NCBI RefSeq assembly: GCF_047511655.1 | Contig: NC_133398.1 | Coordinates: 54,131,638 to 54,195,637, forward strand | Reading direction: 5' to 3' | Origin: Castor canadensis | Lineage: Eukaryota > Chordata > Mammalia > Rodentia > Castoridae | DNA: 64,000 nt | Shown: positions 35,272 through 47,647 of the stretch, piece after piece | Layout: each line of letters opens with the position of its first letter | How positions within the stretch are numbered: position 1 is the stretch's first letter | Notes under the pieces: generated by a model | The model's database searches: none | Told to the model about the DNA's origin: nothing | Seen by the model: only the letters and a program-made list of their open reading frames with translations | Made by a program: the position numbers and the translations under genes

Positions 35272-38149
35272 TTTGGCAGTCATTTCTTAGACATGACACC
35301 AAAAGCACAGGCAAAATTAAGACAAAGTAGACATACTGGATTTCATGAAAACTTTTAAGTTTTGTACATCAAAACACTACAAATACTGAAACAGTAACTC
35401 ATGGACCTGGTGATAATATGTATAAATGATATTGGATAAGGGATTAATATGTAAAAAACAAAGAATTTCTAAACCTCAACAAAAACAAAACCCAATTTGA
35501 AAATGGGCAAGGGTCTTGAACAGGTATTACTCCAAATAAGATTTTTAAAATGGCCAGCAAGAATATGAAAAGATGATCAATACCACCAATCATTAGAGAA
35601 GTGAAAGGGTGAAAGTCAAAACTCTAATGACATACCACATCACACCCTATTTAGATGGCTAACACAAAAAAAAAAGATAAAAAGGCAAAGCAAGTAACAA
35701 GTGTTGGTAAGCACATAGAGTAACTGGAACCCTTAGATCCTGTTAGTGAGGATGTGAAAATGGTATGGTTATCATGGGAGACAGCATGGTGATTCTTAAA
35801 AAAACCACCGTTATGATTTAGCAATTCTACTTCTGGGCATATAATCATCAAAAGACCTAAAAGCAGGGACTCAAAAAGGGTGTTTGTGCATTCATGTTCA
35901 TAGTGACACTGCTCACAACAGCTAAAAGAATATGGGAGAAAGCCAACTGTCCATCCACAGAAAAGAGCCTCAAAACAGGAAGCAAATTCTGACATATTCT
36001 GTAACATGAATACCATGTTATGTGTAATGAGGTGATCACCAAAAGGCACAAACTATTTGATTTCAAGTAGATGAGATATTTAGAGTAGACAAAAGTCACA
36101 GAGATGAAAAGTAGAATGGTGGTTTCCGGGGTTGGAGAAAGGAGAGAATAAGGAATTATTATTTAATGGGAATGGAGTTTCACTTTTACAGATGAAAGGA
36201 ATCGTAGAGATGGTTGTTGGTAAAGACTGTACGTCCTTACGAATGCATTTCTTATCACTGAAATGTCTACTTAAAATGGTTAAGATCATACATTTTATTA
36301 TGTGTATTTTACCATAATAAAAAATTTAAAAAATTTTTAATCCTGAATTATTTTAACTGGACTTGTAAAGTCTTACTAGAGATTACAACTGAAATATGAG
36401 TATAAATCCTCAAAACAACCTAAATTACATTTAGGCCTTAATGTATGCAACAAAAATCTGTATAATAAATAGTATTTTAGCATATGTTTAATGTTGATAA
36501 TATGTGATGACTGTGCATAACGGCCCAATTTTTCTAGGTGAAACCTAGACCATCTCTAATTCTAAAACAGACTCTGATGCTCCTGACACTCTGCACAAGG
36601 TATTCCTTGCACAGTAAGGTTATTTATTTATTACTAAATATCCCAAAAGGTTCATATGTATTAAAGACTTAAGTAAACCTCCTCAAATTTATGAAGTTTT
36701 TTTTGAAGTTAAATATGACAAGGAACTAAAGAAAGAGCAGTGGAAGAGTAGCCAGCTACCTGTACAAATAGATAACACTAGCACAGGTCATGCATCTCTC
36801 AACCCTAATAATGGTATTTATGTAACACCTCTCTCCGAGGTAACAGGGCTCTTTCATGCCCTTGAGTAGGAAGCAGCAGGGAGGTATTTTAAGACACTGT
36901 GCTGTGGTACAGTCAGCAGCTCTAAGATCTCGTGACACAGGGCAGCAAACATCTCCCATCTCAGGAAGAGGTGTAGCAAGGTGCCAACACAGCTCTCATA
37001 GCATGCCCTAGGAAAGCAGGCAACTGTATCCCAGGGGCATGAAACAGTTTGTGCAAACTGAAAAATACACAAGTCCCAGTGTGCTGATTTGATTTCAGTA
37101 CAGGGTGGCACCTGACACCATGACATTGGGAGGAGGGTACCACAGTGGAATTCTTCCATAGGGATCCTGCCTGGGGAGGAATTGCTGGGTATAAATCTGA
37201 GATGCTCTCAGGCAGAACTGCAGGAAACTGGGAAGGGGAGCCCATCAACTGTTCTCTAGCCCTACAAGGTGACAGGCACTGTGCCAAGTGCTTTTCACTA
37301 TCATGTTTCAAAACACAAAAAATCTTCAGTCTTAGCATGGAATAAACTATTCTACCACCTCCTAAATGTTCAGGACACTATGTGAAGCTGAAAAGATAGT
37401 GAGTGACCAGTATTCCCAATCCATCCCCTACATTTAGTATCTAGTGAGCCTAAGTCAACAATGCAAATGGTCCGATGGCTCCAGTAAACTCTGGTATGCT
37501 TGGCATAGGTGCTCTGGCAGGGAAACAAACAGCCATACTACCTTACATCAGCTTCACACAGTGTACATGCACTACCTCACAGTTTCTCTAGGTTACAAAT
37601 TCTCTGCTCTGCTCAGGGCCTCACATGGCTGCAAATAAGGAATGCTACAATGTCGTCTAGAAGCTTGAGTGGTGAAGAAGCTGCTTCCAGACTCACTCAG
37701 ATTGGTGACAACACAATCCTTGTGACAGTAGGACAGAGGGTCCTGGTGTCTTGCTGGCTGTTGGCTAGTGGCCACCCTTGGGTTTAGAGCCCACCTCCAA
37801 TTCCCAGATGCCTCTCTGTAGGAAGTCAGAACATGGTGGTTGCACCTTGTAGGCCAGCAGGAAAATCCCTCTCACACAATTCAGCTAAGACAGTCTCACA
37901 TAGTGCAATGTGATCATAGAAGCTACATCCCGTCTTAAGGAAGTGGTGAGTGGTTGATCTCATGATCTTTGCCATATTTAATGGTTAGAAGCAACTGACA
38001 GGCTCTACACACATACAAGAGGGATCATACAAGGGGTGAATCATTAGGAGTCACCTTAGAGTATATTTGCTACAGAGTCCAAGACTGAAGGTATCTTCAT
38101 GATAACACAGAGCAAACCACGTGAACGATGGAGATAGTCATATCTCAAT

Positions 38150-38265
38150 ACAGACTGGTTCCTCTGTTGAATGACTTTGGACAAGTTACTTAATCTATCT
38201 CACAGCTTTAGTTTTCTCATCTGAAAACAGTAATAGCTATTATCTACTTCTGTAAATACAAATGT
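38150..38265 (-). mobile_element. MIR-like relic
   Basis: TGAATGACTTTGGACAAGTT, ACTTAATCTATCTCACAGC and TTTAGTTTTCTCATCTG match the inverted MIR core. Confidence 0.55.
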
Positions 38266-38289
38266 TTGTCATAGCTTCAGCCCAGTGAT

Positions 38290-38290
38290 C

Positions 38291-38341
<51 letters not shown>

Positions 38342-38342
38342 T
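38290..38342. repeat. (AT)n/(AC)n microsatellite
   Basis: Alternating AT for about 40 bases, with one GT step, passes into AC repeats. Confidence 0.95.
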
Positions 38343-40069
38343 AGGAATATACACATCCATACTTTCTCCAAAACAATTAATTATAAAGTGTATCAACTGC
38401 ACATGACATCAAGTAGCTACCATAAAGACAGAGTAACAGCTCTGATTCTGGCCTGTTCATGCCTATAAACAGGCTAGCTTCTCCTGTAGGATGGAGCTTC
38501 AATATGCTTGACATGACTTGATACATTCACTCAGAAAATTAAGTACCTGCTAAGCACCAAACGCTGTGGGAGGCACGGGGTGTACATAAGTAAGTCACAC
38601 AAACATAACCCTTATTGGTAAGTTAATGACACAGTGGGAGGGATAAGCAGCATTTATTCAGTAAGTATCTATGGAGGGCATTGCTTTTACATTAGGAATA
38701 TAGCCTGTTTGGCAATAAGAGAGACAAGTCTCTACCATTGTGGAAATTACATTCTAGACAGGAAATAGAGGTGCTTAGGCAGACAATAAACAAAAAGACA
38801 AAATAGTGGATATATTCAAATGGTGACAAAAAAACAACAGAAGGGAATTAGGAGAGTCAAGGACAGACCATTCTGAGTAGGGTGGCCAAGAAACGACCAC
38901 GTAGGGAGAAGGCATCTGATTGGAAGTAGTGTGACAAGAAGCAGGAGCCATCTTGAGAGCTGGGGAAAAGCTTCCCTGTATAAGTGAGATGGGAACAAGA
39001 CTGGGTGGGTATCTATTTTTCAATATACTCTCAGTTTATAGGAACCACTAGAGAGTTATAGCAGAGAAATAATATGATTTATAACTTTAATGGATAAAAA
39101 TGGCTGCAATATGGAGAATGCAAAACAGGAGAGGGAGAAGGGAGGAAGGTTGGATACTGAGGAAATAAAATGACATACAAGCAAATGTTTTTAGTACAAT
39201 AAAAGAGAGAACTAGGCTCTTTGTAGTATGCAAACAACAACCCTACACTCAGGCCACTTGTATTATGGAGGCAGAGACAATCAATTCTTTAAAAAGTAAG
39301 CACATAGTAAATGTAGTGGTAAGTGCTATGAAGAAAAATAAAATCAGAACAGGACTTGGTGAGTGTTAATGGTTGATGTTTTAACCAAGATGGCCAAGAA
39401 AGCCACATAAAGTGACATTTGAGCAGAGACCTGAGCACAGACTTTGACATGACTTGGAGAGGAAGTAATTCAGGCCAAAGGATGGGTGAGGCCCATGTGA
39501 ATGAGAGAACAGTGTGTCTGAGGCAGGTGGCAGGCTTGTTAGAGGGAGAGAAAGATGAAGATGGCTGGAATGCAGGAAATGAAGTCAGGTTATCCAAGCT
39601 TTATAACCCACAATAAGTTCTTTCAATTTTATTAGAATTGGGAAACCATTTGAGAGACCTGTGGAAGGACTGGTGTGATGTGAAGGTGTTATGAAAAGGC
39701 AAAGCTAAAGTGGACCTGATTTAGAATGGGCTTGGAAGAGGCCTCTCAGAGAAGATGATACTTAAGCTAAGACAGGAAGGGTAAATAAGTCAGATGACAG
39801 GTATCCAATAAGGGACAGGTGGGGCATTCCAGGAAGAGGGGACATCTACTAAAAAGTCCTGCTATAAGAAAGTGCTTAAAGGACTGAAGAAGCTGAAAAA
39901 CCAGTGAGGCTGCAGTATGATGAACAAGGAGGAGAATGAGCTGGGAGAGACACAGCGAGAGTGCAGGGCTTACACTCAACCACTCAATGTCCTACAGGTC
40001 ATAGCGACCTTTATACTCTGTACCATAATAGTACTACAGGACTGGTAAAGTGAGAGTCCACAGTTTAAT

Positions 40070-40088
40070 CATACACACACACACACAC
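40070..40088. repeat. (AC)n microsatellite
   Basis: A short tract of about nine AC units. Confidence 0.85.
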
Positions 40089-40263
40089 TTTAGTCTAGAT
40101 AGCAGAGTACATGCTTAGCATGTGTAAGCCCCTAGCCTCAATCTCCAGCATGAAAATGATAATACTAAGGGATATTTTTAATGCCTAATTTTAGAATTCC
40201 TCAGCAGTCTTTAGAGACACAGGGAAGGATTAGCCAGTTCTAACTGACTTAAAACTGGATTAC

Positions 40264-40672
40264 TTAAGATGTCTTAATGGTCCCCAAAAGTTTGTGTGCT
40301 GAAGGCTTGGTCTCCAATGCAGCAGTGGTTGGAGGAAGGCAAGGGCTCTGACCCCATAAATGGATTGAGCCATTTATGGATTTATGGATTCATAGCTTAA
40401 TGGGCTACTGAGAGATGGTGAAAACTTTACTTGAGGGGTGTGTTTTGTCTCTGATCTCTTCCTCTGTACCCTCTTCTCCTGCCTGGCCACCATGAGCTCA
40501 CCAGCTTTGTTCCAGTAAGTGCTCCCTACCATGTAATTCTCCCTTGCTACAGGCATAAATGCAATAGAGTCAGCATGGACTGAAACTTCCAAAATCATGA
40601 GCCCAAATAAACCTTTCTTATTTCGTTTTTCTCAGGTATTTGTTGCAGCAATGGAAATGTGATGAGCACAAT
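40264..40672 (+). mobile_element. MaLR-type solo LTR
   Basis: TTAAGATGTCTTAATGGTCC, CCAAAAGTTTGTGTGCTGAA, a pyrimidine-rich CCTCTGTACCCTCTTCTCCT, and CCCAAATAAACCTTTCTTAT near the end. This is the same layout as the LTR at 28838. Confidence 0.6.
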
Positions 40673-42284
40673 TAGGGATCTATTGATTTTCAATATTGTT
40701 CCCAAACAGGTAGTAAAAATATAAAAACCCTCTAGTCTTTTAAATAAATACATATCTGAATTATATTGCCTACTGTCTGGCTTACACTTTCCTCTTTAAT
40801 CTATTTATTCTTAAGTGACTCTATTTTTTTGAAGTTTAACATTTTCTTCACAATGGCTTTTGGAATCTGTCCTTTATGCATCTTGATTATTTTTCAATAT
40901 CAGAATTTGGAAAAGGAAAGCTCTGGTGACTAGACTCAGTACACATCCTTTATTCTTTAAGTGAAGGACAGTGGTGCAGATTTATCCTCAGGCCTACAGA
41001 CCAGACATTGAAGGAAAACAATGTGCCAAGCCCAACTCTAGCCTTGAAAGATACAACAAATACAACTCAGCTTCTGCCCTCCAGGAAATACAGCAAGTAC
41101 ATTGTACTGTGGAACCAATGACTTGGGCAAACAAATGCCAAGTAATACATATATTAACTGTCAGTACTACTATCACCTATGTTATAAGTACTGTATTCAT
41201 CTTTGGAAAGAAATGATTAAAAGGGAACCCTATGGGAAAGAAATATAATGTTAATGTAAAATTGTCCCAGAGTCTAAGACATTTTTAAACTAATGCAGCT
41301 AACTTTTATTTCCATAGGCAATATTCCACAAATAAGATTTTAAATTATTACTTAAAAATTCTGAATAGAAATCTAATATCCCCAATTTAACACCTCATAT
41401 GTCAGACAAGCTGGGAAAAGACCATATAAGTGTTCAAGAGAAAAGACTTTTTGTAAAGAACCAAACCCGAATATGCACAATCTTTTTCACATAAAAACTA
41501 CTTTTTGTCTCAGCATCTTGAACATTTGTATTGATTATGATATTAGGGCCAGAGTAATTTCTCAGTGCACACTGAAAAAGTCGCTGTCATAACAACTATG
41601 CTAAGGCTGGAAAGGACACACAGTCCAGTCAGGCCATGTTTGTTTTTCTACTGGAGGGGAAATCTTCACTGTATTGTCATGAAATGAATTTTCATAAGAT
41701 TAAAATAATAAAGCTACCTTGATCATAAACCAACTGTTCATTTCTCTGTTGAAAATAAAAACTCACTAATATAAACCAAGGAGCTAAACATCAAACATTT
41801 ATAAAATTATAATAAATAGGTTAACAGAAGATAATCTACTGCTGTCCTGTCCACTATGGAATCCACCTGCCCTATGGGTTACTGAGCACTTGAAAGGTAG
41901 CCAGTCCAAATTGAGATGTGCTGTAAATATAAAATACATGCTGAATTTCAAAGACTTAGTATAAGGGAAAAAGAATGCAAAATAGTACAATGATTGTTAA
42001 TATTTTAGATATACTAAATTAAATAAAATGTCAATAATTTCACCTTTCCTTTATTAATGTAGCCCCTAGGAATTCAGTATTACAAGTATGTGGGTTGCAG
42101 TATATTTCTATTGGGTAATGCTAATCTAGAGTCTTTTTCTTCCCCACAAGCATCAGAACACGTAAATAAGAAAACTGATTTATATCTTCTGCAATGATGA
42201 TTGCTCTTAAATATAATGCAGTTAAAACCAGTAGAATGGAATTCATGCACAGTACTTCTCATGCTCAGATTAGTTCTTATCTAA

Positions 42285-42905
42285 AAAGGGAATCCTTGCA
42301 CACTGCTGGTAGAAACGTAAAATCAAAGAGCCATTAAAGAAAACAGTATGGAGGTTCTTCAAAAAGAAAAATAGAACTACCATATGATCCAGCAATCCCA
42401 CTACTTGACATATATCCAAGGAAGATGAAGACAGTAATGAAGAGATCCTGCACCCCCATGTTCACTGTAGCTGCTCTACTCACAACAGCCAAGAAATGGA
42501 AACAATCATAAAGTGCCCACTGATAAAGAAAATCTGGTATATATACACAATGGAATGCTATTTAGCCAATAAAAAGAATGAAATCCTGTCATTTGTGGCA
42601 ACATGGATGGAACTAGAAATCATTAGATTAGGTGAACAAAGTCAGACACAGAAAAACAAATACTGCATGATATCACTCATATGTGGAACCTAAAAATTGT
42701 GATCTCATCAAAGTTGGAGTAAAGTGGTGTTTACCAGAGGCTGGAGAAAGTAGGGTGGGAGGAGGGATGGGGAAAAGTTGATCAATGGAGACTAAGCTAC
42801 AGCCAGAGAGAAGTAAGAGGTTTTATGTGCTATTCCACAGTAGGGTGACATAAACACCTATGTACTATATATTCTTAAAAATTAGAAGAAAGGATTTTAA
42901 ATGCT
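42285..42905 (+). mobile_element. Old LINE-1 3' end
   Basis: TGCACACTGCTGGTAGAAAC, CCATATGATCCAGCAATCCC and ATATACACAATGGAATGCTA run in order. Then come a short remnant frame (ACWMELEI-like, SLICGT) and a tail-like AAATTAGAAGAAAGG. It is a mammal-wide older LINE-1 type, distinct from the young local tail types. Confidence 0.75.
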
Positions 42906-44207
42906 TCTAATATAAAGAATAATAAGAGTTTGAGAAGATTAGCTATGTTTAACCTAACATACATTGTGTAATGTACATATGCATCAAAACATTACTCAGC
43001 ACTCCATTAACACAGTTTTACATTTTTCAGTTTAAATAAATTTAAAATTTTCAAAAAATTATTTTTCACCTAAGAAGCTTGAAAATCTGTACTAGTTATG
43101 CTGCTCCTGTCAGAATAATTTCACAGTCCAAACTCAAAGTCTTCACAGCTCTGTTTTACGTTCTCAAAAATCAGAACTTCAGGTTCATGACCCCACTGGC
43201 CCTTCCCCGCCTCATCAGTTAGCTAGAATTTCCAGAATTAATTAGCTGTGAAGCCTCTGAGCCCCTCTCCTTAGAGTGTATGTGACTTATGCTAGTAGAC
43301 AAGAATGGCTGACCTTGCTCTTGTTTTTTATCCCCTCAGCATCTAGAATTGGTCTTTGCATAAAAGATAATGCAGGTAATAAATGCTGATTACATGTGTG
43401 GATCTGATGGTTTGGAGACAAAAGGAAGACATTTCCTCCTGTCCTTTGTGTAAACAGTTCTATTACATTAGTCACTGTCTGTCAACTGTGCTTCATAATT
43501 CATTTATCCAACTACCCAAGAGTTTACTGGTTGCTTGGAACTGAGCTGGGGTCTGGGAAAACAGAAGTATAATAAGGCACGCTCAGTCTTTCCCTTACAG
43601 AGAAGGAGAAACCAAACCAAACACATTACATAATTTCAACAAGTGTGATATATGCCATCACTGGAAAGCAACTGGGATGATGAAAGAAGCCAAGGAAGGC
43701 GTCTACATCACCATTATACTAGACCTGAAAGAGCTGTCAGCCTATCTTGGTGGAGAGTAGGCAGGGTGACCAGGTAAGAAGGTTGTTTAAATCAGGTTGA
43801 AATTTTAAAATGTAATCCTTTAAGTATGAAAAGCCATTGAGCATTTATGCAAGACAACATTACCAGATTGCCTTTTAAAAATATTTGGAGGAGGGCAAGA
43901 ACAAATGTAGGACCTTCACAAAGCATATCTATGAATTCCTGAAAATTAATCAAAACCTCTTTTGTTATCATTTCAGCAGGGAGTGAGTTTTAAGAATATA
44001 AAAGTTACATAAGTCCTACAACCACAGGATCTGAAACCCATCCAGTGCCCTAGAGTGTTAGTCTAATAAAGAGTACTCTTGAAGCACTCACGAAGCATTG
44101 ATTTCTACTGATTCTACTGGCCTGTCCATGCAAATCTATTACTTGGTGTCAATCCCCGTCCTGCTGCAAGTCAGAGTGTGCTTATTCAGAATTAGCATCC
44201 TGCTATA

Positions 44208-44285
44208 TTTTTATATTAAGAAAAGTGGTTATCATTACAAATGAGACAGCAGACATAACTAGCACTGGTCTGAAAACGCATCAGC
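44208..44285. repeat. Copy A of an unassigned 78-bp dispersed repeat
   Basis: It aligns by eye, at very roughly three quarters identity, with 46060-46137. Shared words are TTTTATATTAAGAAAA, ATGAGACAG, ACATAAC, CTGAAAA and GCATCAG. No known family was recognised. Confidence 0.6.
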
Positions 44286-44999
44286 GTATCACTGGTCCCT
44301 GTGAGGTAGGGTGGTTGAGGTATTTAGCAAATTGCATAAGTCTGGAAATATTTTTCTGCCCTACTATGTCTAAGGACTGAGTGTCTCTGGGTGTTGGTCA
44401 GATTCTTGGACCCCTTCACAAGGACACTTGGACTCTGAACAACCAGCATACTTGACCAGCTACCTTCTAGAACCTCCATGCTGTATCTTCTTCCAGCCAA
44501 GAAATTCATGGAGGAACTAACCCACATCTGTCATAAACCATTAAAAACAGATCGTTTACATTCTGTGGGACAATTATATGAAAGTTTTTGTTTCTAAACT
44601 CTTTGGATATGATACTTATTTGTATATGGATGTGACCTCCTCATAACTCATAACTGCTTTTCTGAAACAATCTGAAATTGCCTGGTGGTGGCCTTAATTG
44701 CTCTCCTGGGTGGCAAATATCCATTTAATTCTCAGAGTCATACAACTTTTATATTGACAAATAATCGGCACATTCAGTTTTCTATTAAAATGACATTTAT
44801 AAAATTCATATTTCTCCCAATTATCTCCTCCTTGAATCATTTTTATCAAACTAAAAATAATCCTCAATACCACAATTGTTTCCTTTCTGAATTTCCATGA
44901 TATGCACTATGAGAGTGAAGGACCTTTTATACCTAAATGACACTGAACCCATCCATCTCCTAGGCAGGTTCACGCAACAGAAAGTATGTGGTTTTAGGA

Positions 45000-45110
45000 G
45001 GCAGTCACACCTGGGTTCCAATACTGGCTTTATCCCTTTTTGTAGATGGTAACTGGGAAAATTTTTTAAATTCTCTGAGCCTTAGTTTTTCTTGAATAAA
45101 ATGAAGCTAT
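45000..45110 (-). mobile_element. MIR-like relic
   Basis: GCAGTCACACCTGGGTTCCA and AATTCTCTGAGCCTTAGTTT follow the inverted MIR order. Confidence 0.5.
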
Positions 45111-45112
45111 TC

Positions 45113-45547
45113 TATAGTATTCATTTTCTGGTGTTGCCATTTCAAATGACCACAAAGTGGGTGGTCTGAAATAACAGAATTTATTCTCTTATAGGTCAGG
45201 ATGCCAGAGTCCGAAAGTAAGGTGTGGGTATGGTTGTTTCTTTGTGCAGGCACTATGGGAGAATCCTTGCTTGCCTTTTCTAGCCTGTAGTTGACTCCTA
45301 GCATTCCTTGTCTTCTGACAGCACAACTCCTCTCTTCTTTTCTCACCTGGTTGTGTACTTGTGTCTCTCTCTATTATCTTCTCTGCTTAGGACACCAGTT
45401 AGAAGATTTAGAGCCCACTTTTAAATCCAGAGTGAGTGCTTTTCAAGATTCTTAGTTATATTTCAAAGACCCTATTTCTAAAAGAGGTCACATTCTGAGG
45501 TCTGGGTAGACCTGAATTTGAGGGGATATACTGTTCAACTTATTACA
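45113..45547 (-). mobile_element. MLT1-like LTR relic, inverted
   Basis: CTGGTGTTGCCATTTCAAAT, GGTGGTCTGAAATAACAGAA, TATGGGAGAATCCTTGCTTG, AAAGAGGTCACATTCTGAGG and ACTGTTCAACTTATTACAA keep the order of an inverted MLT1-type LTR. Confidence 0.6.
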
Positions 45548-45672
45548 ATTACCTATGATGAAGAATAATTACATTACACTCAGGAAAAATGATGGGTCCA
45601 CACTGAGGATTTCTGCTACAATAGATTTTTAATCTATTTTATACTATATTTGTCCAATTGTGTTCTACTTTT

Positions 45673-46049
45673 TGTTATTCATTTATTCATTTATTCACAT
45701 GTGCATACATTGTTTGGGTCATTTCTCCTCCCTGCTCCCCCACCCAGCCTCTCCCCACTCCCTCCCTCACTTCCAGGCAGAACGTGTTCTGCCCTTATCT
45801 CTAATTTTGTTGAAGAGAAGACATAAGCATAATAAGGAAGACAAAGTGTTTTTGCTAGTTGAGTTAAGGATAGCTATACAGAAATATTCCTAGCACTGCT
45901 TTCATGTACAAATGTGTTACAATCCAAGTTGATTCATCTCTAACTGATCTTTACACTGGTTCCTGATCCCCTTCTCATGGTAACCTCTGTCGCTTTAAGG
46001 TTTCTGTATTAGTTCCTCTGGAGTGGGGACATCAAACACTTTCATGTTT
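45673..46049 (-). mobile_element. Inverted 5'-truncated LINE-1 insertion
   Basis: TTCACATGTGCATACATTG, TTTGGGTCATTTCTCCTCCC and TTATCTCTAATTTTGTTGAA are the inverted local LINE-1 3' UTR. A perfect 15-bp target duplication TTGTGTTCTACTTTT flanks it (45658-45672 and 46050-46064). Confidence 0.9.
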
Positions 46050-46059
46050 TTGTGTTCTA

Positions 46060-46137
46060 CTTTTATATTAAGAAAAACAGCCACCTTTAAAGATGAGACA
46101 GTGTACATAACCAGTACTGAGCTGAAAATGCATCAGT
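46060..46137. repeat. Copy B of an unassigned 78-bp dispersed repeat
   Basis: Partner of 44208-44285. It begins where the target duplication of the preceding LINE-1 insertion ends, so the LINE-1 landed at its left edge. Confidence 0.6.
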
Positions 46138-47574
46138 ACCAAGTAAATAATATGTTTTCTCTATTCTCTATATTTGGCTCAACAACAGTGAGTTATTAGC
46201 ATAATTTATTTGTGAATCTCCAAAAACCATAGGATATTCAAGAATGTATAAAAAGAAACATTTCTTTCCTCTACACAATGATTACTTATGGTAAAGCAGG
46301 GTGAACATTCTCTTTTCCAACCCTGACCTATCATGGTTGTTTAAATACTAAGTGTTAAATGTGCATCTCTGTGGAATATAAAAGTTATGAAGAAAACATG
46401 GGATAAAAATTAGAAAATTTGCTTTTTTCTATTCTTTATCTAATTTGTTAGTAAGTTTGAAAATTCATCTGGTCCAACATCAGTTAAATTGCTTACACCT
46501 ATCTATACCTTACTGTATTTTTTTCTGTATTTTCCTCTCTTACATAATCTCAAATCTAATGTACTTTTTAAAAAGGAAAAAAAATACCATGGAATTTAAT
46601 CCCTATATTTTGAAAATAGCAGCTGTGGCACTATAGGTAAATAAAGATGGGATGAAAGCTGCAGCCAGCAGCAGGAGGCAGGAGAGAGCCAAACAGCCTT
46701 ACTCTTGCACTGTTCTGTTTCTTCTTTCATACCTCCTCTTCTCTTATCTCTGTCCACTTAGGCTCAGGATCCAAGCCCACTAGGGCTAAGCAGTTCCCTG
46801 TCATTCCAAGGACCACCAGAGATAGGGAACCACAATCTGAAATTCCCCCTGAAAACCTAGTCTCAAGGGTAAGTAATTTTTCAAATATTTGTACATCTCA
46901 CCACATTCAGCCTTGTTTCAAATTTCTATACCCTGCAATCAGAAACTATAGGAAGTGTGATAAGAAGTCCTACCACAGAGGCTGCTTTGCCACACCTGGG
47001 TCCTGTAGAGATAACTCCAGTTCCAACTGGTTCTCTTTTCAAGGCACAGCTCCTTATCTCTGTTACAATTTCTTTCTCTTAGAGTATAACAGATTAGCAG
47101 GAACAAATGCTGATGTGATGTGGTAAGAGTCACAGACGACCCTCTATGCCATCTAAACAGAAACTCTCTATATTTCATAAAACTTTCCCCTTCCTACTTT
47201 TTCATACCTTCCGGAAATTACTGTACCTTATTTTAAAACTATTCCAATTTTCTTCCTTACCATCTCCTGAAAGTTCAAGGTTTGTTGACAAGAGTTTGTA
47301 GTTACTCTGACACTATGTGTCACTCAAGCTGTTCCCACTCACTATTAGCTAGAGATACCACAGTTGGATAAACTATCATAGATCCTCTGGTTACTTCATG
47401 TGAACTTTAAAAATCCCCCTCCCCCAAGCTGAAGTGCTATACATGATGTCACTGCATCACCAGAAGAGGGGACTGAGGAAGTAGAAGCATACCAAATCTC
47501 AATTTTCTATCAAAGACAAGCTAATAATTACCTGGAGCATATACTCCAAATCTATAAAACAAACAACCCCTTAC

Positions 47575-47647
47575 CTGGATTGGGTTGAAGGTATTCAATT
47601 GTTTTAGTCATTATTTCCATCACAGCCCTGCTGGTAACATCCACTTT
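47575..47647 (-). CDS. SH3GL2: SH3GL2 exon 3 (residues 39-62 plus first base of 63)
   Basis: The 73-bp exon encodes [20 protein letters not shown] followed by QPNP and leaves one base (G) of the next alanine codon. The acceptor is TTTCAG and the donor GTAAGG. It continues BAR helix 1 and ends where the H1 insert begins; in endophilins this insert is a membrane-inserting amphipathic segment in the middle of the concave face. The upstream boundary is phase 0 and the downstream boundary phase 1, matching exon 4. It is isolated between the two longest introns seen here. Confidence 0.96.

Larger units (their letters stand above)
32560..36330 (+). mobile_element. Old LINE-1 copy, interrupted twice
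   Basis: Diverged ORF2 remnants run through 32690-33670 (for example ACCAAGGAGACTTTATACCTG, in parts), resume at 34092-34380, and continue at 35286-36330. That last part carries old 3'-end words (GCAATTCTACTTCTGGGCAT, TGTCCATCCACAG) and an A-rich end at 36317. A MaLR LTR (33672-34091) and a chimeric LINE-1 (34381-35271) sit inside it. There are many stops and no coding function. Confidence 0.7.
20604..47574 (-). other. SH3GL2: SH3GL2 intron 3 (26,971 bp)
   Basis: The donor is GTAAGG at 47574 and the acceptor TTCAG at 20604. It is packed with LINE-1, L2, MIR, SINE and MaLR-type LTR sequences listed separately. Larger stretches with nothing recognised include about 20605-21605, 21720-23290, 23670-25400, 29240-30335, 36330-38150, 40675-42285, 42905-45000 and 46140-47574. 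No exon-like block with family similarity was seen in it. Confidence 0.93.

Noticed and set aside
35651-37338. Frames of 132, 101 and 125 codons on the minus strand
   Set aside because: The first is antisense to an old LINE-1 3' end. The others show no motif, no splice context and no paired exons.
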